NCBI GenBank assembly: GCA_028278225.1
Contig: JANQEU010000052.1
Span: forward strand, 1 to 56,523
From: Cyclobacteriaceae bacterium
GTDB taxonomy: Bacteria; Bacteroidota; Bacteroidia; Cytophagales; Cyclobacteriaceae
Direction: 5' to 3'
DNA: 56,523 nt
Shown: positions 26,224-36,300 of the stretch, piece by piece
Layout of the letters: each line of letters starts with the position of its first letter
Numbering within the stretch: position 1 is the stretch's first letter
Program-made: the position numbers and the translations under genes
The notes under the pieces: model-generated
Told to the model about the DNA's origin: nothing
Seen by the model: only the letters and a program-made list of their open reading frames with translations
Database searches by the model: none

Positions 26224-26252
26224 TCCGGCGCGGAAGTTCCTTCCGCGCCGGA
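26224..26252. terminator. Bidirectional GC-rich hairpin between convergent genes
   Basis: A perfect 12-bp inverted repeat (TCCGGCGCGGAA at 26224-26235, TTCCGCGCCGGA at 26241-26252) with a 5-base loop lies between the M56 stop and the MotA/ExbB-like stop. It has no T-tract, so a terminator role is inferred from its position and stability. Confidence 0.6.
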
Positions 26253-26258
26253 ATCATC
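26232..26258. repeat. Dispersed short palindromic repeat, copy A
   Basis: CGGAAGTTCCTTCCGCGCCG followed by GAATCAT is the third copy of the family seen at 16844 and 19758, here extended into the 12-bp hairpin between convergent genes. Confidence 0.6.
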
Positions 26259-26263
26259 TCCCC

Positions 26264-26650
26264 CTAATTTAGCTCTCCTGCGTCTCTCTTAATGAACAGG
26301 CTCAATCCAATCCACACCAGCCAGGATATCACATAAATGAAGAATCCATAAAGTGTACTGATCATGGAGATCTTAATGCCACCGGCAATCAAGGCAGGCG
26401 AAATATCACCAGCTTTCTGAATGGCATCAAATGCACTGTAGAGGCCGATCAGCTGGCCCAGTACACCCACCACCAGCGCAAACAAGCCAATGGATTTGAC
26501 ATAACCCAGTCTCCTCAAGGCATCTTCTCCAATCAGGTTACCATTGAGGATCGGAATTCCATTGATAACACTAACCACAAGCATCACCAAAAAAATAATC
26601 GTTAGAATGCCCATAAACAGTGGGCCTCCCATGTAAAATAACTCCAGCAT
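26264..26650 (-). CDS. Small MotA/TolQ/ExbB-like membrane protein
   Basis: The 128-residue protein has three hydrophobic helices (about 7-30, 52-72 and 88-115). The second and third match the conserved core of the MotA/TolQ/ExbB proton-channel family (LGYVKSIGLFALVVGVLGQLIGLYSAFDAI, then SPALIAGGIKISMISTLYGFFIYVISW). It is shorter than full ExbB (about 230 residues) and has no adjacent ExbD/TolR partner. The dangling relation to TonB is suggestive, since the convergent neighbour carries a TonB domain, but they are on opposite strands. A true proton-channel role is uncertain. Confidence 0.75.
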   Translation of the reverse strand: MLELFYMGGPLFMGILTIIFLVMLVVSVINGIPILNGNLIGEDALRRLGYVKSIGLFALVVGVLGQLIGLYSAFDAIQKAGDISPALIAGGIKISMISTLYGFFIYVISWLVWIGLSLFIKRDAGELN

Positions 26651-26797
26651 AATCTTTACATTTTTTGTTTCAAAATCATTTGTGCAAAGCTATCGACACC
26701 TATCCCACGCTGACAATGTCAAATCCGGCCTTAATGTGGTCGTTCATCGATAAATCCCGCAAGTGACAGGTAAAAGGTGCATTTTTGAACTATCAAA

Positions 26798-27553
26798 ATG
26801 AAGTCGCGGTATCTGAGTCATATCACTTTCTGGATCGCCGTCACGGTTTTCCTGATTGCCTACTATGGCAGAAAGGGCGAAGATTATATTCAGGCATTCT
26901 ACTTCGTTTCATTTCTTGTTCCGATCGCCCTTGGCACAACTTATTTTTTCAATTATTATCTCGTCCCGGCCTATCTTCTGAAAAAGAGATATTTCAAATT
27001 CATTCTTTATTTCATTTATGCGCTGATTTTCTCACTTTACTTCGAAATGCTGGTGATTGGATTTTCCTTTATCGTCCTGGTAAAATATCAGTATGAAAAG
27101 TTGAATCAGCTTTCAATAGACCCGTTTTCTTTAGGCACCACACTTTATTTGATCGTTTTCCTGGTTGCATTTGCAAGAATGGTCCGGTCCTACCAGAAGA
27201 TGATCACGGAAAAAGATCGGTTGGCCGGACAAATTGAAAAAAATCAACGCAAAACTATCACGGTAACCTCGGACAGAAAGCAGGTTCCGATCAACCTGTC
27301 GGAAATTTTATTTGTGGAAAGTCTTGCGGATTATGTTAAGGTCATCACTGTCACGGATACAATAATCACACGGGAAAAGATAAGTAAGCTCGAAAAAGAG
27401 CTTCCCGATACTTTTCGCAGGATACACCGATCATTTCTGGTTAACCTCCATCATGTCAAATCATTCAACAACGAAAAGATCTATATTGACAAGCATGAAT
27501 TGCCGATAAGTCGATCCTACAGAAAGAAGGTCACAGAAATACTCTCTAAATAA
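26798..27553 (+). CDS. Membrane-bound LytTR-type DNA-binding regulator
   Basis: The 251-residue protein has four membrane helices (about 8-23, 32-52, 66-92, 106-126) and then a short coiled linker. The C-terminal LytTR domain (about 148-250) shows QVPINLSEILFVESLADYVKVIT, FRRIHRSFLVNLHHVKSF and LPISRSYRKKVTEIL, the usual signature. This is a one-component arrangement in which the membrane part should sense a signal directly; the partner histidine kinase and REC domain are absent. Target genes are unknown, and the next gene downstream (secreted SGNH-like) is the nearest candidate on the same strand. Confidence 0.92.
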   Translation: MKSRYLSHITFWIAVTVFLIAYYGRKGEDYIQAFYFVSFLVPIALGTTYFFNYYLVPAYLLKKRYFKFILYFIYALIFSLYFEMLVIGFSFIVLVKYQYEKLNQLSIDPFSLGTTLYLIVFLVAFARMVRSYQKMITEKDRLAGQIEKNQRKTITVTSDRKQVPINLSEILFVESLADYVKVITVTDTIITREKISKLEKELPDTFRRIHRSFLVNLHHVKSFNNEKIYIDKHELPISRSYRKKVTEILSK

Positions 27554-27618
27554 TATTACGCAAAAGATACCGTTGAAATTTAACGGTTATATTTATTGGC
27601 ATCATCAAATTCATTGCC

Positions 27619-28737
27619 ATGAGAAATACTGCATTAGGTATTGTTGTGTGCTTGTTGACCACCTGTCTGTATTCACAGCACAACACTTACTTTATAGGTC
27701 ACAGTGGGTTTGGTTGGGATCTGATGGTGGGGGAAATGGTAAATGATCTCGCTGAGGATGCCGGGATCACCACCTATGATTACAATTACCAGCAGATTGG
27801 CGGTAGCTGTATTTCGATACAATGGGAAAGACACAATGATCCGGATGTTGCAGGGTCTGATTCTCATATTGAACTGGCAACGGGGGAATATGATGTGGTG
27901 GTCATTGCTGAGCAAATTCCTATTTCGGAAGTGATCAACTCAAGTCCATGGGGTTGTGATCTGACATCGTACGATGCCCTGGATCGTTTTTATGATCTGG
28001 CAGTTGGAGCCAATCCAGGTGCCCAGGTCTATCTTATGGGATTCTGGAATGAATTTGACCGCTCTGATCAAAATGCTCACCAGGCGTGGAGTGATCTGAA
28101 TGAAGAACTAAGGCCTTTGTGGATGCATGTAATTGATTCCGTAAATAGTACCAATAACGGCCCCGACATACGTCTGGTGCCTGTAGCCCCCGTAATGCAG
28201 GCGCTGAAAGACAGCATCAACCTGGGTGTAGTTCCGGATATCGATGATTGGCTGGAGTTATTTGATCCCAACGACATGGTAGAAGCCACAATACATCCGA
28301 CAGAGGTAGGCTATTATCTGGTTGCTTTGGTTCACTTTGCAGTCATCTTCCGGCAGAGTCCGGTTGGCCTGACGAACGAGACATTTCATGGAGATGGCTG
28401 GCAGTTTGACCCTCCATCCCAGGCTTTAGCCCTAAAAATGCAGGAAATAACCTGGGCGGTTTTACAGGAGGATCCCGGTTTTCAGCAGGAGGTTATCTCA
28501 TCACTACCAAAAAAATCGAGCGATTTGGGGATCGGGGTGAAGGACAATAGCCTGGAAATTGAAGTCCGGGGTGGGGATTATGACAAATATGTGATTTACA
28601 ACCTCAATGGAAAGGTATTTGATACGGGAAAGATCAGCCACCATACGAAGATCAATGCAATACCAAAAGGCATTTTCATTGTTAAAGTATCCGGGGCAAC
28701 AGGGACCGTAATTAAAAAAGTCCTGGTAAGGAAATAA
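27619..28737 (+). CDS. Secreted SGNH-like protein with C-terminal sorting-type domain
   Basis: The 372-residue protein has a signal peptide (about 1-19, ending LYSQ). The beginning YFIGHSGFGWDLMVGEMVNDLAEDAG resembles SGNH hydrolase block I with histidine-serine in place of Asp-Ser, and IHPTEVGYYLVALVHFAV near 233-250 matches block V with its catalytic histidine. An acyl-esterase activity is therefore possible. The last 75 residues (LEIEVRGGDYDKYVIYNLNGKVFDTGKI to GIFIVKVSGATGTVIKKVLVRK) look like a T9SS type A sorting domain. Secretion to the cell surface or medium is likely. Substrate is unknown. Confidence 0.7.
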   Translation: MRNTALGIVVCLLTTCLYSQHNTYFIGHSGFGWDLMVGEMVNDLAEDAGITTYDYNYQQIGGSCISIQWERHNDPDVAGSDSHIELATGEYDVVVIAEQIPISEVINSSPWGCDLTSYDALDRFYDLAVGANPGAQVYLMGFWNEFDRSDQNAHQAWSDLNEELRPLWMHVIDSVNSTNNGPDIRLVPVAPVMQALKDSINLGVVPDIDDWLELFDPNDMVEATIHPTEVGYYLVALVHFAVIFRQSPVGLTNETFHGDGWQFDPPSQALALKMQEITWAVLQEDPGFQQEVISSLPKKSSDLGIGVKDNSLEIEVRGGDYDKYVIYNLNGKVFDTGKISHHTKINAIPKGIFIVKVSGATGTVIKKVLVRK

Positions 28738-28852
28738 TCTGCACAAACGGTAAAGGGTCACAAGTCTTGCAAATTCCTTATAATTCTTAGTTCGTAATGG
28801 AACTTTATGGGTTTTGCTATACTTGCATCTTTGAAACAAAATCCAACTATTG

Positions 28853-29992
28853 ATGAAATTCGGAACAAAAGCGCTGCACGCGGGGATCATACCTGATCCA
28901 TCAACAGGCGCAATTATGACTCCCATTTTCCAGACTTCCACATACGTGCAATCCGCACCAGGCGAGCATAAAGGATATGAATATGCCAGAACTCAAAATC
29001 CTACCAGGGATGTCCTGGAAAAAAACATCGCCGCATTGGAAAACGGGAAATTCGGCAGGTGCTTTTCATCGGGAATGGGCGCTACCGATACCATTGCAAA
29101 GTTGCTTAAACCAGGCGATGAGGTGGTCTGCACAAACGATCTGTATGGAGGGACATACAGAATATTCACAAAGATCTACCAGGACTATGGAATAAAATTC
29201 AGTTTTGTGGATATGTCGGACCTGCGGGAGGTAGAAAGCTCGATCAGCGATAACACTGCCCTGGTTTGGGTAGAGACACCGACAAATCCAATGATGAGCA
29301 TTGTTGACATCAGGGGAATTTCTGAAATCGCCGGGAGACATGATACCATGGTTGCAGTGGACAACACTTTTGCTACGCCATATCTTCAAAATCCCCTGGA
29401 CCTGGGTGCGGACATTGTAGTCCACTCCGTTACAAAATACATAGCTGGCCACTCTGATGTTGTGATGGGCGCTATCGTAACAAACAGTGAGACACTGGAT
29501 GAGCGCATCGCTTTTATCCAAAATTCCGCCGGTGCAATACCCGGCCCCAACGATTGTTTCCTGGTGTTAAGGGGTATAAAAACGCTCCATGTAAGAATGG
29601 ACAGACATTGCCTCAACGGCGAAAGAATTGCTCATTTTCTAAAATCCCATCCTCTCGTTGAACGGGTCTTTTGGCCTGGATTTGATGATCACCCAAACCA
29701 CCAGATCGCTAAAAAGCAGATGAAAAAATACGGTGGAATGATCTCATTTATCCTTAAGGATGATAGTCAGGAAGCTGCATTTGATGTAATGAAAAAGCTA
29801 AAAATATTCAGTCTCGCCGAGTCCCTGGGGGGAGTTGAGTCCCTGGTAGGTCATCCCGCCAGCATGACACATGCCAGCATCCCCAGAGAACAGCGCCTGG
29901 AGTCAGGATTGACCGATTCCCTTATTCGATTAAGTATAGGGATCGAAGATATCGATGATCTTATTGAAGACCTTGAACAGGCTATTGGATAG
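28853..29992 (+). CDS. PLP-dependent Cys/Met metabolism enzyme (cystathionine gamma-synthase or beta-lyase)
   Basis: The 379-residue trans-sulfuration enzyme is read from ATG 28853; an in-frame TTG directly before it is ignored. It shows FGTKALHAG, the phosphate-binding YEYARTQNPTRDVLEKNIAALE, SSGMGATDT, the PLP-aspartate strand TMVAVDNTFATPYLQNP, the Schiff-base lysine in HSVTKYIAGHSDVVMG (about 202), and C-terminal SLGGVESLVGHPASMTHA plus LIRLSIGIEDIDDLIEDL. These fix the Cys/Met_Meta_PP family. Sequence alone does not separate cystathionine gamma-synthase, gamma-lyase and beta-lyase activities. The 3' end converges on the sensor kinase gene with one base between stops. Confidence 0.93.
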   Translation: MKFGTKALHAGIIPDPSTGAIMTPIFQTSTYVQSAPGEHKGYEYARTQNPTRDVLEKNIAALENGKFGRCFSSGMGATDTIAKLLKPGDEVVCTNDLYGGTYRIFTKIYQDYGIKFSFVDMSDLREVESSISDNTALVWVETPTNPMMSIVDIRGISEIAGRHDTMVAVDNTFATPYLQNPLDLGADIVVHSVTKYIAGHSDVVMGAIVTNSETLDERIAFIQNSAGAIPGPNDCFLVLRGIKTLHVRMDRHCLNGERIAHFLKSHPLVERVFWPGFDDHPNHQIAKKQMKKYGGMISFILKDDSQEAAFDVMKKLKIFSLAESLGGVESLVGHPASMTHASIPREQRLESGLTDSLIRLSIGIEDIDDLIEDLEQAIG

Positions 29993-29993
29993 G

Positions 29994-32801
29994 TTACGCC
30001 TCTTTCAGAAAATCTGACGGTTTTTTCCCGAATCGTTTTTTAAAAACCGAAGTAAAGTAACTCGGATGCTGAAATCCAACCGCATAAGACAATTCGGCCG
30101 TAGTGCCATACACCCCCCGGCGGGCCAGTTCAAAGGCCCTTTGCAACCTGATTTCCTTCACAAAGTTCGCAGGGGTATACCCGGTCGTCTGCTTAAGGTA
30201 TCGGTACAACTGCCTCTCGCTAAGTGATCCTGCGTCGGCCAGCCTGATGACGTTAAAGTCCGGATCCGCGATGTGAGCTTTCACTTCTTCTTCCAGTTTG
30301 TTGATCAACCTCTCTTCGAAAGTCTCTACTTCAACGTCTTCAAACTCAGTGGATAGCTGTCTTTCACTATAATTGATGAGAAGATTTTCGATTCTTATCA
30401 ACAATTCCTCCGGATTGAAAGGCTTTGTGATGTAGTCATCAACTCCCGTCCTCAACGTATCCAGTTTCTCTTGTTCATTCGTAATTGCCGTCACCGATAT
30501 GAATGGAATCTTACGCCATTCAGGATTTTCTTTCAGCTTCCGGGCAAGTGCCACACCATCCATTCGTGGCATCATTATATCCGAAATAATCAAATGTGGG
30601 ATCTTCTTTTCGACCTCCATCAGTACTTCTTTTCCATCCCGGAAGTGCTTGACAACAAACTTGTCATCCAAAAAACTAGTAATATACTCTCGCATATCCA
30701 GGTTATCATCAGCAAGATAAATTACTTTATCCCTGGCTTTCAAATGCGGTTTCCCATCTCTGCCATCCGCTTCATGCTGATCCGGTGACTCAAGGTCAGA
30801 GTCCAGCGCTTTGAGTGAACTCGGAAGCAAAACTTCAAAAGTGCTACCCACCCCTACCTCACTTTCTACCTGAATGGATCCTCCATGCAGCTCAATGATT
30901 TCACGACTTAAAGACAGTCCCACACCAGACCCGCCTGAAGTTGAAAGTTTTTGATTTGAGGCCTGATAGTACCGGTCGAAAATATGAGGGATTTCAGCCT
31001 TGTCGATCCCCACTCCGGTATCACTGACCCGAAGGATGATCAACTTTGCATTTTCCGTGAGATGAATTTTCACCTCCCCTTTCTGTGGAGTGAATTTTAT
31101 AGCATTGGAGATCAGATTATTAAGGGCCTTTTCGAACTTGCCAACATCGAGGTTCATCGGAATCGGAGTCCCCAGGGGATAGTCAAACATCAGAGCAATG
31201 TCATTTTTACGTGCAAACTCATCAAATGAATCCACAACGGAAGCAACCAGCTTGGACAAATTGACGTACTCTTTTTCCAGATGGATCTTTCCTTCTTCAA
31301 GGCGGGATAGGTCCAGTATCTCATTTGTAAGATTTTCCAGTTGAGTGACGTTCCTGGTTGCAATCTGCAAAAGGGCCTTACCATCTTCATCGAATTCTTT
31401 AGCTTGATTGAGATACTCAATGGGGCCTTTCACCAATGTTAATGGCGTGCGTAACTCGTGTGCAATGTTGAGAAACCATTTATTCTTGGATTTCTGGATC
31501 TTTTGGATTTCCTTATTCTTTTCCTGAATTTCACGGTTCTTGGTTAAAAGCAACTGCTTTGCTCTACGGTTCAATCGTTGGCTCCTGACCACAAGTGTGA
31601 TGATCACTAACAATATGAGAACACTTCCTATTAAGGCATTCCGCTGATTTTTTTGCGCTTTAACCAGGGAATTTTTCTGTTCCAGCTCCAGACTTGTCTG
31701 AGCCAGCTCCTTTTCTCTTTTTTCCGTATTGTATTGTATTTCCAAAGCATTCAACTGACGGGTACTGCTGAGCGTGAATACGGAATCCTCGGCCGTGCTC
31801 AAAGCCGCCAGAACATCATAAGCTTTTTCATATTGTCGTAATCCGTAATACGCTTCATGAAGTATTTCCTGGGCATTTTCCCATAACTGAAAATTACTGA
31901 TCTTGTCAGAGTAGTTAAGGGCCTTTAATCCGTACCACCTGGCTGAGTCAAAAAGGTCTTTGTCCAAATAATAATACCCGAGATTCTGATAAGAAAATCC
32001 TATAAGCGAAGTATAATCTTTTTCAATGGATATATTGAGTGCCTGCCTGAAAAACTCATATGCCTCCTCCAGGTGGCCCATCTCCTGATGAACCAATCCT
32101 ATTCCCATGTACATGTCCACGATCTGTAAAGTATCTTTCTCGGCAACAACAATCTCTGTTGCTTCATTGTAAAGATCCAGGGCTGAATCGCTTTGTCCTT
32201 TCCCATTGTACAATGCGGCCAGGTTACCAAGCACCATTGCCAGACCGGGCTTATCGTCTGTCTTTCTATACATCTCAATGGACTGGAGGAAGAAATTTTC
32301 CGCTATACCGGGATGCCCCGAAAAATAATAATTTCCCCCGATGGCATTTAAAACCTCAGCTACATCAATATCCGTCCCAATATTTTTATACAGCTCCAGG
32401 TTCTCCAGGTAAAGTTCCGTTGAGAGAATGTATTCCTTCACTTCATAGTAAGCGGCGGCCAGACCATACTGACTGATACCAATGTTTGCAGAATCCTGAC
32501 TCTGGGTAAAGAAATCGTATGCCAGTTGATAATATTTAATGCATGAGTCGAAAGAATAGCTATATTCATAAAAAAACGCCCAGGACAAAGCAATATCACC
32601 CACATCCGTTTCGACGTTGCGCCCGGTCGTCAAATAATAACCTGATTCGTCCAGCAGCAGATAGTATTCGGAAGAGTCAAAATCCGTCGAAAGCGCGTCA
32701 ATCCGATTAATGAGCGAATCAAATGGCAATGACTGGCAATAACCTGAAACATTTCCCGCCAGCAGGCAAACTCCCAATAAAGCTCGGACACACCCTTTCA
32801 T
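29994..32801 (-). CDS. Hybrid sensor histidine kinase/response regulator with TPR sensor and AraC output
   Basis: This 935-residue one-protein two-component system has a signal peptide (about 1-23) and a periplasmic TPR array (about 50-370; typical blocks SIGISQYGLAAAYYEVKEY and SGFSYQNLGYYYLDK-like units). A membrane helix (about 395-412) and coiled coil follow. The HisKA phosphoacceptor is HELRTPLTLVKGP (H near 448), and the HATPase has ISNAIKFTPQKG, SDTGVGIDKAEIPHIF and SGGSGVGLSLSREI. A receiver domain with the phospho-Asp in LIISDIMMPRMDG (near 740) and an AraC-type double HTH (about 825-935: SLSERQLYRYLKQTTGYTP, FQHPSYFTSVFKKRFGKKPSDFL) complete it. It resembles the HTCS family but lacks the Reg_prop/Y_Y_Y sensor. 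Signal and regulon are unknown. Confidence 0.95.
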   Translation of the reverse strand: MKGCVRALLGVCLLAGNVSGYCQSLPFDSLINRIDALSTDFDSSEYYLLLDESGYYLTTGRNVETDVGDIALSWAFFYEYSYSFDSCIKYYQLAYDFFTQSQDSANIGISQYGLAAAYYEVKEYILSTELYLENLELYKNIGTDIDVAEVLNAIGGNYYFSGHPGIAENFFLQSIEMYRKTDDKPGLAMVLGNLAALYNGKGQSDSALDLYNEATEIVVAEKDTLQIVDMYMGIGLVHQEMGHLEEAYEFFRQALNISIEKDYTSLIGFSYQNLGYYYLDKDLFDSARWYGLKALNYSDKISNFQLWENAQEILHEAYYGLRQYEKAYDVLAALSTAEDSVFTLSSTRQLNALEIQYNTEKREKELAQTSLELEQKNSLVKAQKNQRNALIGSVLILLVIITLVVRSQRLNRRAKQLLLTKNREIQEKNKEIQKIQKSKNKWFLNIAHELRTPLTLVKGPIEYLNQAKEFDEDGKALLQIATRNVTQLENLTNEILDLSRLEEGKIHLEKEYVNLSKLVASVVDSFDEFARKNDIALMFDYPLGTPIPMNLDVGKFEKALNNLISNAIKFTPQKGEVKIHLTENAKLIILRVSDTGVGIDKAEIPHIFDRYYQASNQKLSTSGGSGVGLSLSREIIELHGGSIQVESEVGVGSTFEVLLPSSLKALDSDLESPDQHEADGRDGKPHLKARDKVIYLADDNLDMREYITSFLDDKFVVKHFRDGKEVLMEVEKKIPHLIISDIMMPRMDGVALARKLKENPEWRKIPFISVTAITNEQEKLDTLRTGVDDYITKPFNPEELLIRIENLLINYSERQLSTEFEDVEVETFEERLINKLEEEVKAHIADPDFNVIRLADAGSLSERQLYRYLKQTTGYTPANFVKEIRLQRAFELARRGVYGTTAELSYAVGFQHPSYFTSVFKKRFGKKPSDFLKEA

Positions 32802-32866
32802 TACCTTTTTTCTATAGCAACAAGAAAGTTATAGACGAAGATTGAATTTTCAAATGGAAGCCGGGA

Positions 32867-33280
32867 TTAGCTGGTGATTGAAAAACTATGAGTAATTTTT
32901 GTGCTTTCGTTCACTGTCGCAGCGACCGAGCAGTATTTTTCCACCGCCAGTGCGATTAATTTCTCTGCTTCCTGATCTGTAAGATCAGGTGATTTGATCT
33001 CATAGTGAATATGTATAGATGTGAATTTCCTAGGATGTTCGTCTTTTCTCGGTCCCATGGCTTCACCTTTAAAATCAACAAGGGTTTTACGTCTTTTTTT
33101 GATCATCGAAACAATGTCTACGGCGGCACAAGAGATAACCGCTGATAACAGCAATTCCGTTGGTGACATTGCTTTCTTCTCTACCTGCGGCAGCATATCT
33201 ATATCCGTCCGGTTGCCTGCGCTATTCATGCAGTAATATTCTTCATCACTCTTGAAATGTAAAGTCACTTTTGTATCCAT
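32867..33280 (-). CDS. OsmC/Ohr family protein
   Basis: The 137-residue protein starts at ATG 33280; an in-frame TTG at 33304 is rejected. It has the two conserved cysteines of the OsmC family, in SAVISCAAVDIV (C51) and AVEKYCSVAATV (C117), and the motif MSPTELLLSAV. OsmC-type proteins reduce organic or fatty-acid hydroperoxides by a dithiol mechanism in the cytoplasm. It is divergent from the amidohydrolase gene with only 40 bp between starts, so their promoters must be close or overlapping. Confidence 0.92.
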   Translation of the reverse strand: MDTKVTLHFKSDEEYYCMNSAGNRTDIDMLPQVEKKAMSPTELLLSAVISCAAVDIVSMIKKRRKTLVDFKGEAMGPRKDEHPRKFTSIHIHYEIKSPDLTDQEAEKLIALAVEKYCSVAATVNESTKITHSFSITS

Positions 33281-33320
33281 GAATTCTGCTAAATTGTGTG
33301 CCAATTACAAACCTAAAATT

Positions 33321-36300
33321 ATGAAGCTCAAAGGAACGACATTAATTCTTATATTTTGCATTTTTAGTGGGCATGCCCAGGATAAATGGGATGTAAATAC
33401 ACCGGCATCTCCAAATAAACAAGTCCAGATTCAAACCGATGAGGGGACCTGGATGAGCCTCGATGTATCGCCGGATGACAGTGAAATTGTATTTGATCTC
33501 TTAGGTGATATTTATAAAATGCCAATCGGAGGGGGTCAGGCCCAGGTACTCAGGGAAGGACACGCTTTTGAAGTACAGCCACGGTTCAGTCCGGATGGGT
33601 CGAAAATCCTTTTCACAAGTGATGCGGGAGGAGGCGACAACATCTGGATGATGAATAGTGACGGCTCCGACGCCAAGCAGATAACCAAGGAAAACTTCCG
33701 GCTGCTCAACAATGCAGTTTGGACTCCTGACGGTCAGTATATCGTGGCACGAAAGCACTTTACTTCCGGCAGATCGCTTGGGGCAGGAGAAATGTGGATG
33801 TACCACACTCAGGGAGGTAACGGGGTCCAGTTGACGAAAAGAAAAAATGATCAGCAGGATGTGAATGAGCCATATGTCGGTCCGGAAGGACGATATGTAT
33901 ATTTCAGCGAGGACATGTATCCCGGTGGGTATTTTCAATACAATAAGGATCCGAATAGTCAGATATACGTCATCAAAAGGTACGACATGGAGAAAGGGAA
34001 GATCGAAGACGTAATAACAGGTTCAGGTGGAGCAGCCCGTCCTCAGATATCTCCTGATGGTAAAAAGCTGGCATTTGTGAGAAGGGTAAGGACCAGGTCG
34101 GTTCTTTATGTGCATGACCTGGCAACCGGAATCCAAAGACCCGTATATGATGAATTGTCCAAGGATCAGCAGGAAGCCTGGGCCATTTTCGGAATATATC
34201 CAGGTTTCGACTGGATGTCTGACAACAAAACCATCATAATCTGGGCCAAGGGTAAGATCAGGAGGATCGATACTGAAACCGGTGAAGGAAATGACATCCC
34301 GTTTGAAGCTACCGCTACTCATACCATTGTTGATGCCTTGCAGTTTAAGCAGGACCCTGATCCTGATAAGTTCATGGTCAATGTCGCGAGGGGATCAAGA
34401 CTTTCTCCTGACGGAAAAACCCTTGCATTTAATGCTGCCGGATATTTGTGGACCAAGAAAATGCCCAATGGAAAACCAAAAAGGCTGACATCCGGGACCG
34501 ATTTTGAATTCGATCCGTCCTGGTCGCCGGATGGTGCTACAATTACATATGTAACATGGAATGATGAAAACAAGGGATCGATCATGAAGATTCCCTCACG
34601 GGGAGGAACCCCGGCAAAACTAACTGTAGAGAAGGGCATGTATCGTTTGCCATCTTTCTCCAATAACGGAAGCAAAATTGTTTTTTACAAGGAGGCCGGA
34701 AACAGCGCCATGGGCTATGCATATGGAAAAGAGCCGGGAATCTACTGGATGAGCGCTAATGGCGGGAATACAAATTTCGTAACAAATGATGGCTGGAATC
34801 CTTCATTCAACACCAGGGGAGACCGTATCTATTACCAGAAAGGAGGAGGACTCGATAAAAAAATAAAAAGCGTAAACCTCCGGGGAGAAGATGAAAGAAC
34901 CCACTTGAAAGCCAAATACGCCAATAAGTTTGCTATCAGCCCCGACAACAAATGGCTGGCTTTTGGAGAGCTCTACAATATTTATGTGATGCCATTCAAC
35001 GACCATGGAAAAACCTTTGACCTCTCAAAGGATCAGAAAAACTTTCCTCTGGCAAAGGTCACCGATGATGCAGGCACCGAAATTCAATGGTCCTCGTCCA
35101 GTGACAAACTGAGCTGGACACTTGGGTCCAGGCACTATACAGTAGAACTTAAAAATGCTTTCACTTTTTTAGAAGGATCGCCGGATAGCGTTGGGGATAT
35201 TTCAAAAGAAGTGGTGGACCTCAACCTGGAATTACCAACTGACCGGCCTGATGGAGTCATTGCATTTACAGGAGGGAAGATCATCACCATGGATGGAGAC
35301 CGGATTATAGAAAACGGCACCATTGTTGTCGACGGGAACCGGATAACCGCAGTAGGAAACTCTGATGATGTGGCGGTGCCCTCAGGTGCAAAAATCTACG
35401 ATATTTCCGGTAAAGTGCTGATGCCCGGGATAATTGATGTTCACGCTCACTTAAGGGCCTTCCGTTTTGGCATGAGCCCTCAGAAAGAATGGTCCTATTA
35501 CGCAAATCTGGCTTACGGTATCACTGCCACCCATGACCCGTCATCAAATACTGAAATGTCTCTTTCGCAATCTGAAATGGTGCGGGCAGGTCACATGGTG
35601 GGACCGAGGATTTATACAACCGGAACAATTTTGTACGGAGCAGATGGCGATTTTAAAGCAGTGATAAATAAACTGGAAGATGCTCAGTTTGCTGTCAAAA
35701 GAACTAAAGCCTATGGAACATTTAGTGTAAAAAGCTATAATCAACCGAGACGCGAACAAAGGCAGCAGGTCATTCAGGCCGCGAGGGAAAATGAGATAAT
35801 GGTTTATCCGGAAGGCGGATCCACCTTCTTTCATAACATGACCATGATCCTGGATGGCCATACAAGTATCGAACACAATGTCCCGGTCGCCCCGCTCCAT
35901 AACGATGTTCTTACGTTATGGGAAAACAGTAACACAGCCAACTCCCCGACCCTTGTTGTGAATTACGCCGGATTGAGTGGCGAGTACTATTGGTATCAAA
36001 CCGGCAATGTCTGGGAAAATGAGCAATTGCTGAAATATACGCCGCGGTTTGTGGTAGACAGCCGTTCCAGACACCGGACCATGGTTCCTATGGAGGAATA
36101 TGACAATGGACATATCCTTACATCGCAATCTCTGAAGAAGCTTGTGGATCGTGGTGTAAAAATCGGTGTTGGTGGTCATGGCCAGTTGCAGGGTCTTGGT
36201 GTTCACTGGGAGATGTGGATGTTGCAGCAGGGAGGGATGACCAACTTTGAGACGTTAAGAGCGGCAACTATTCATGGGGCCCAATATATCGGTATGGGAG

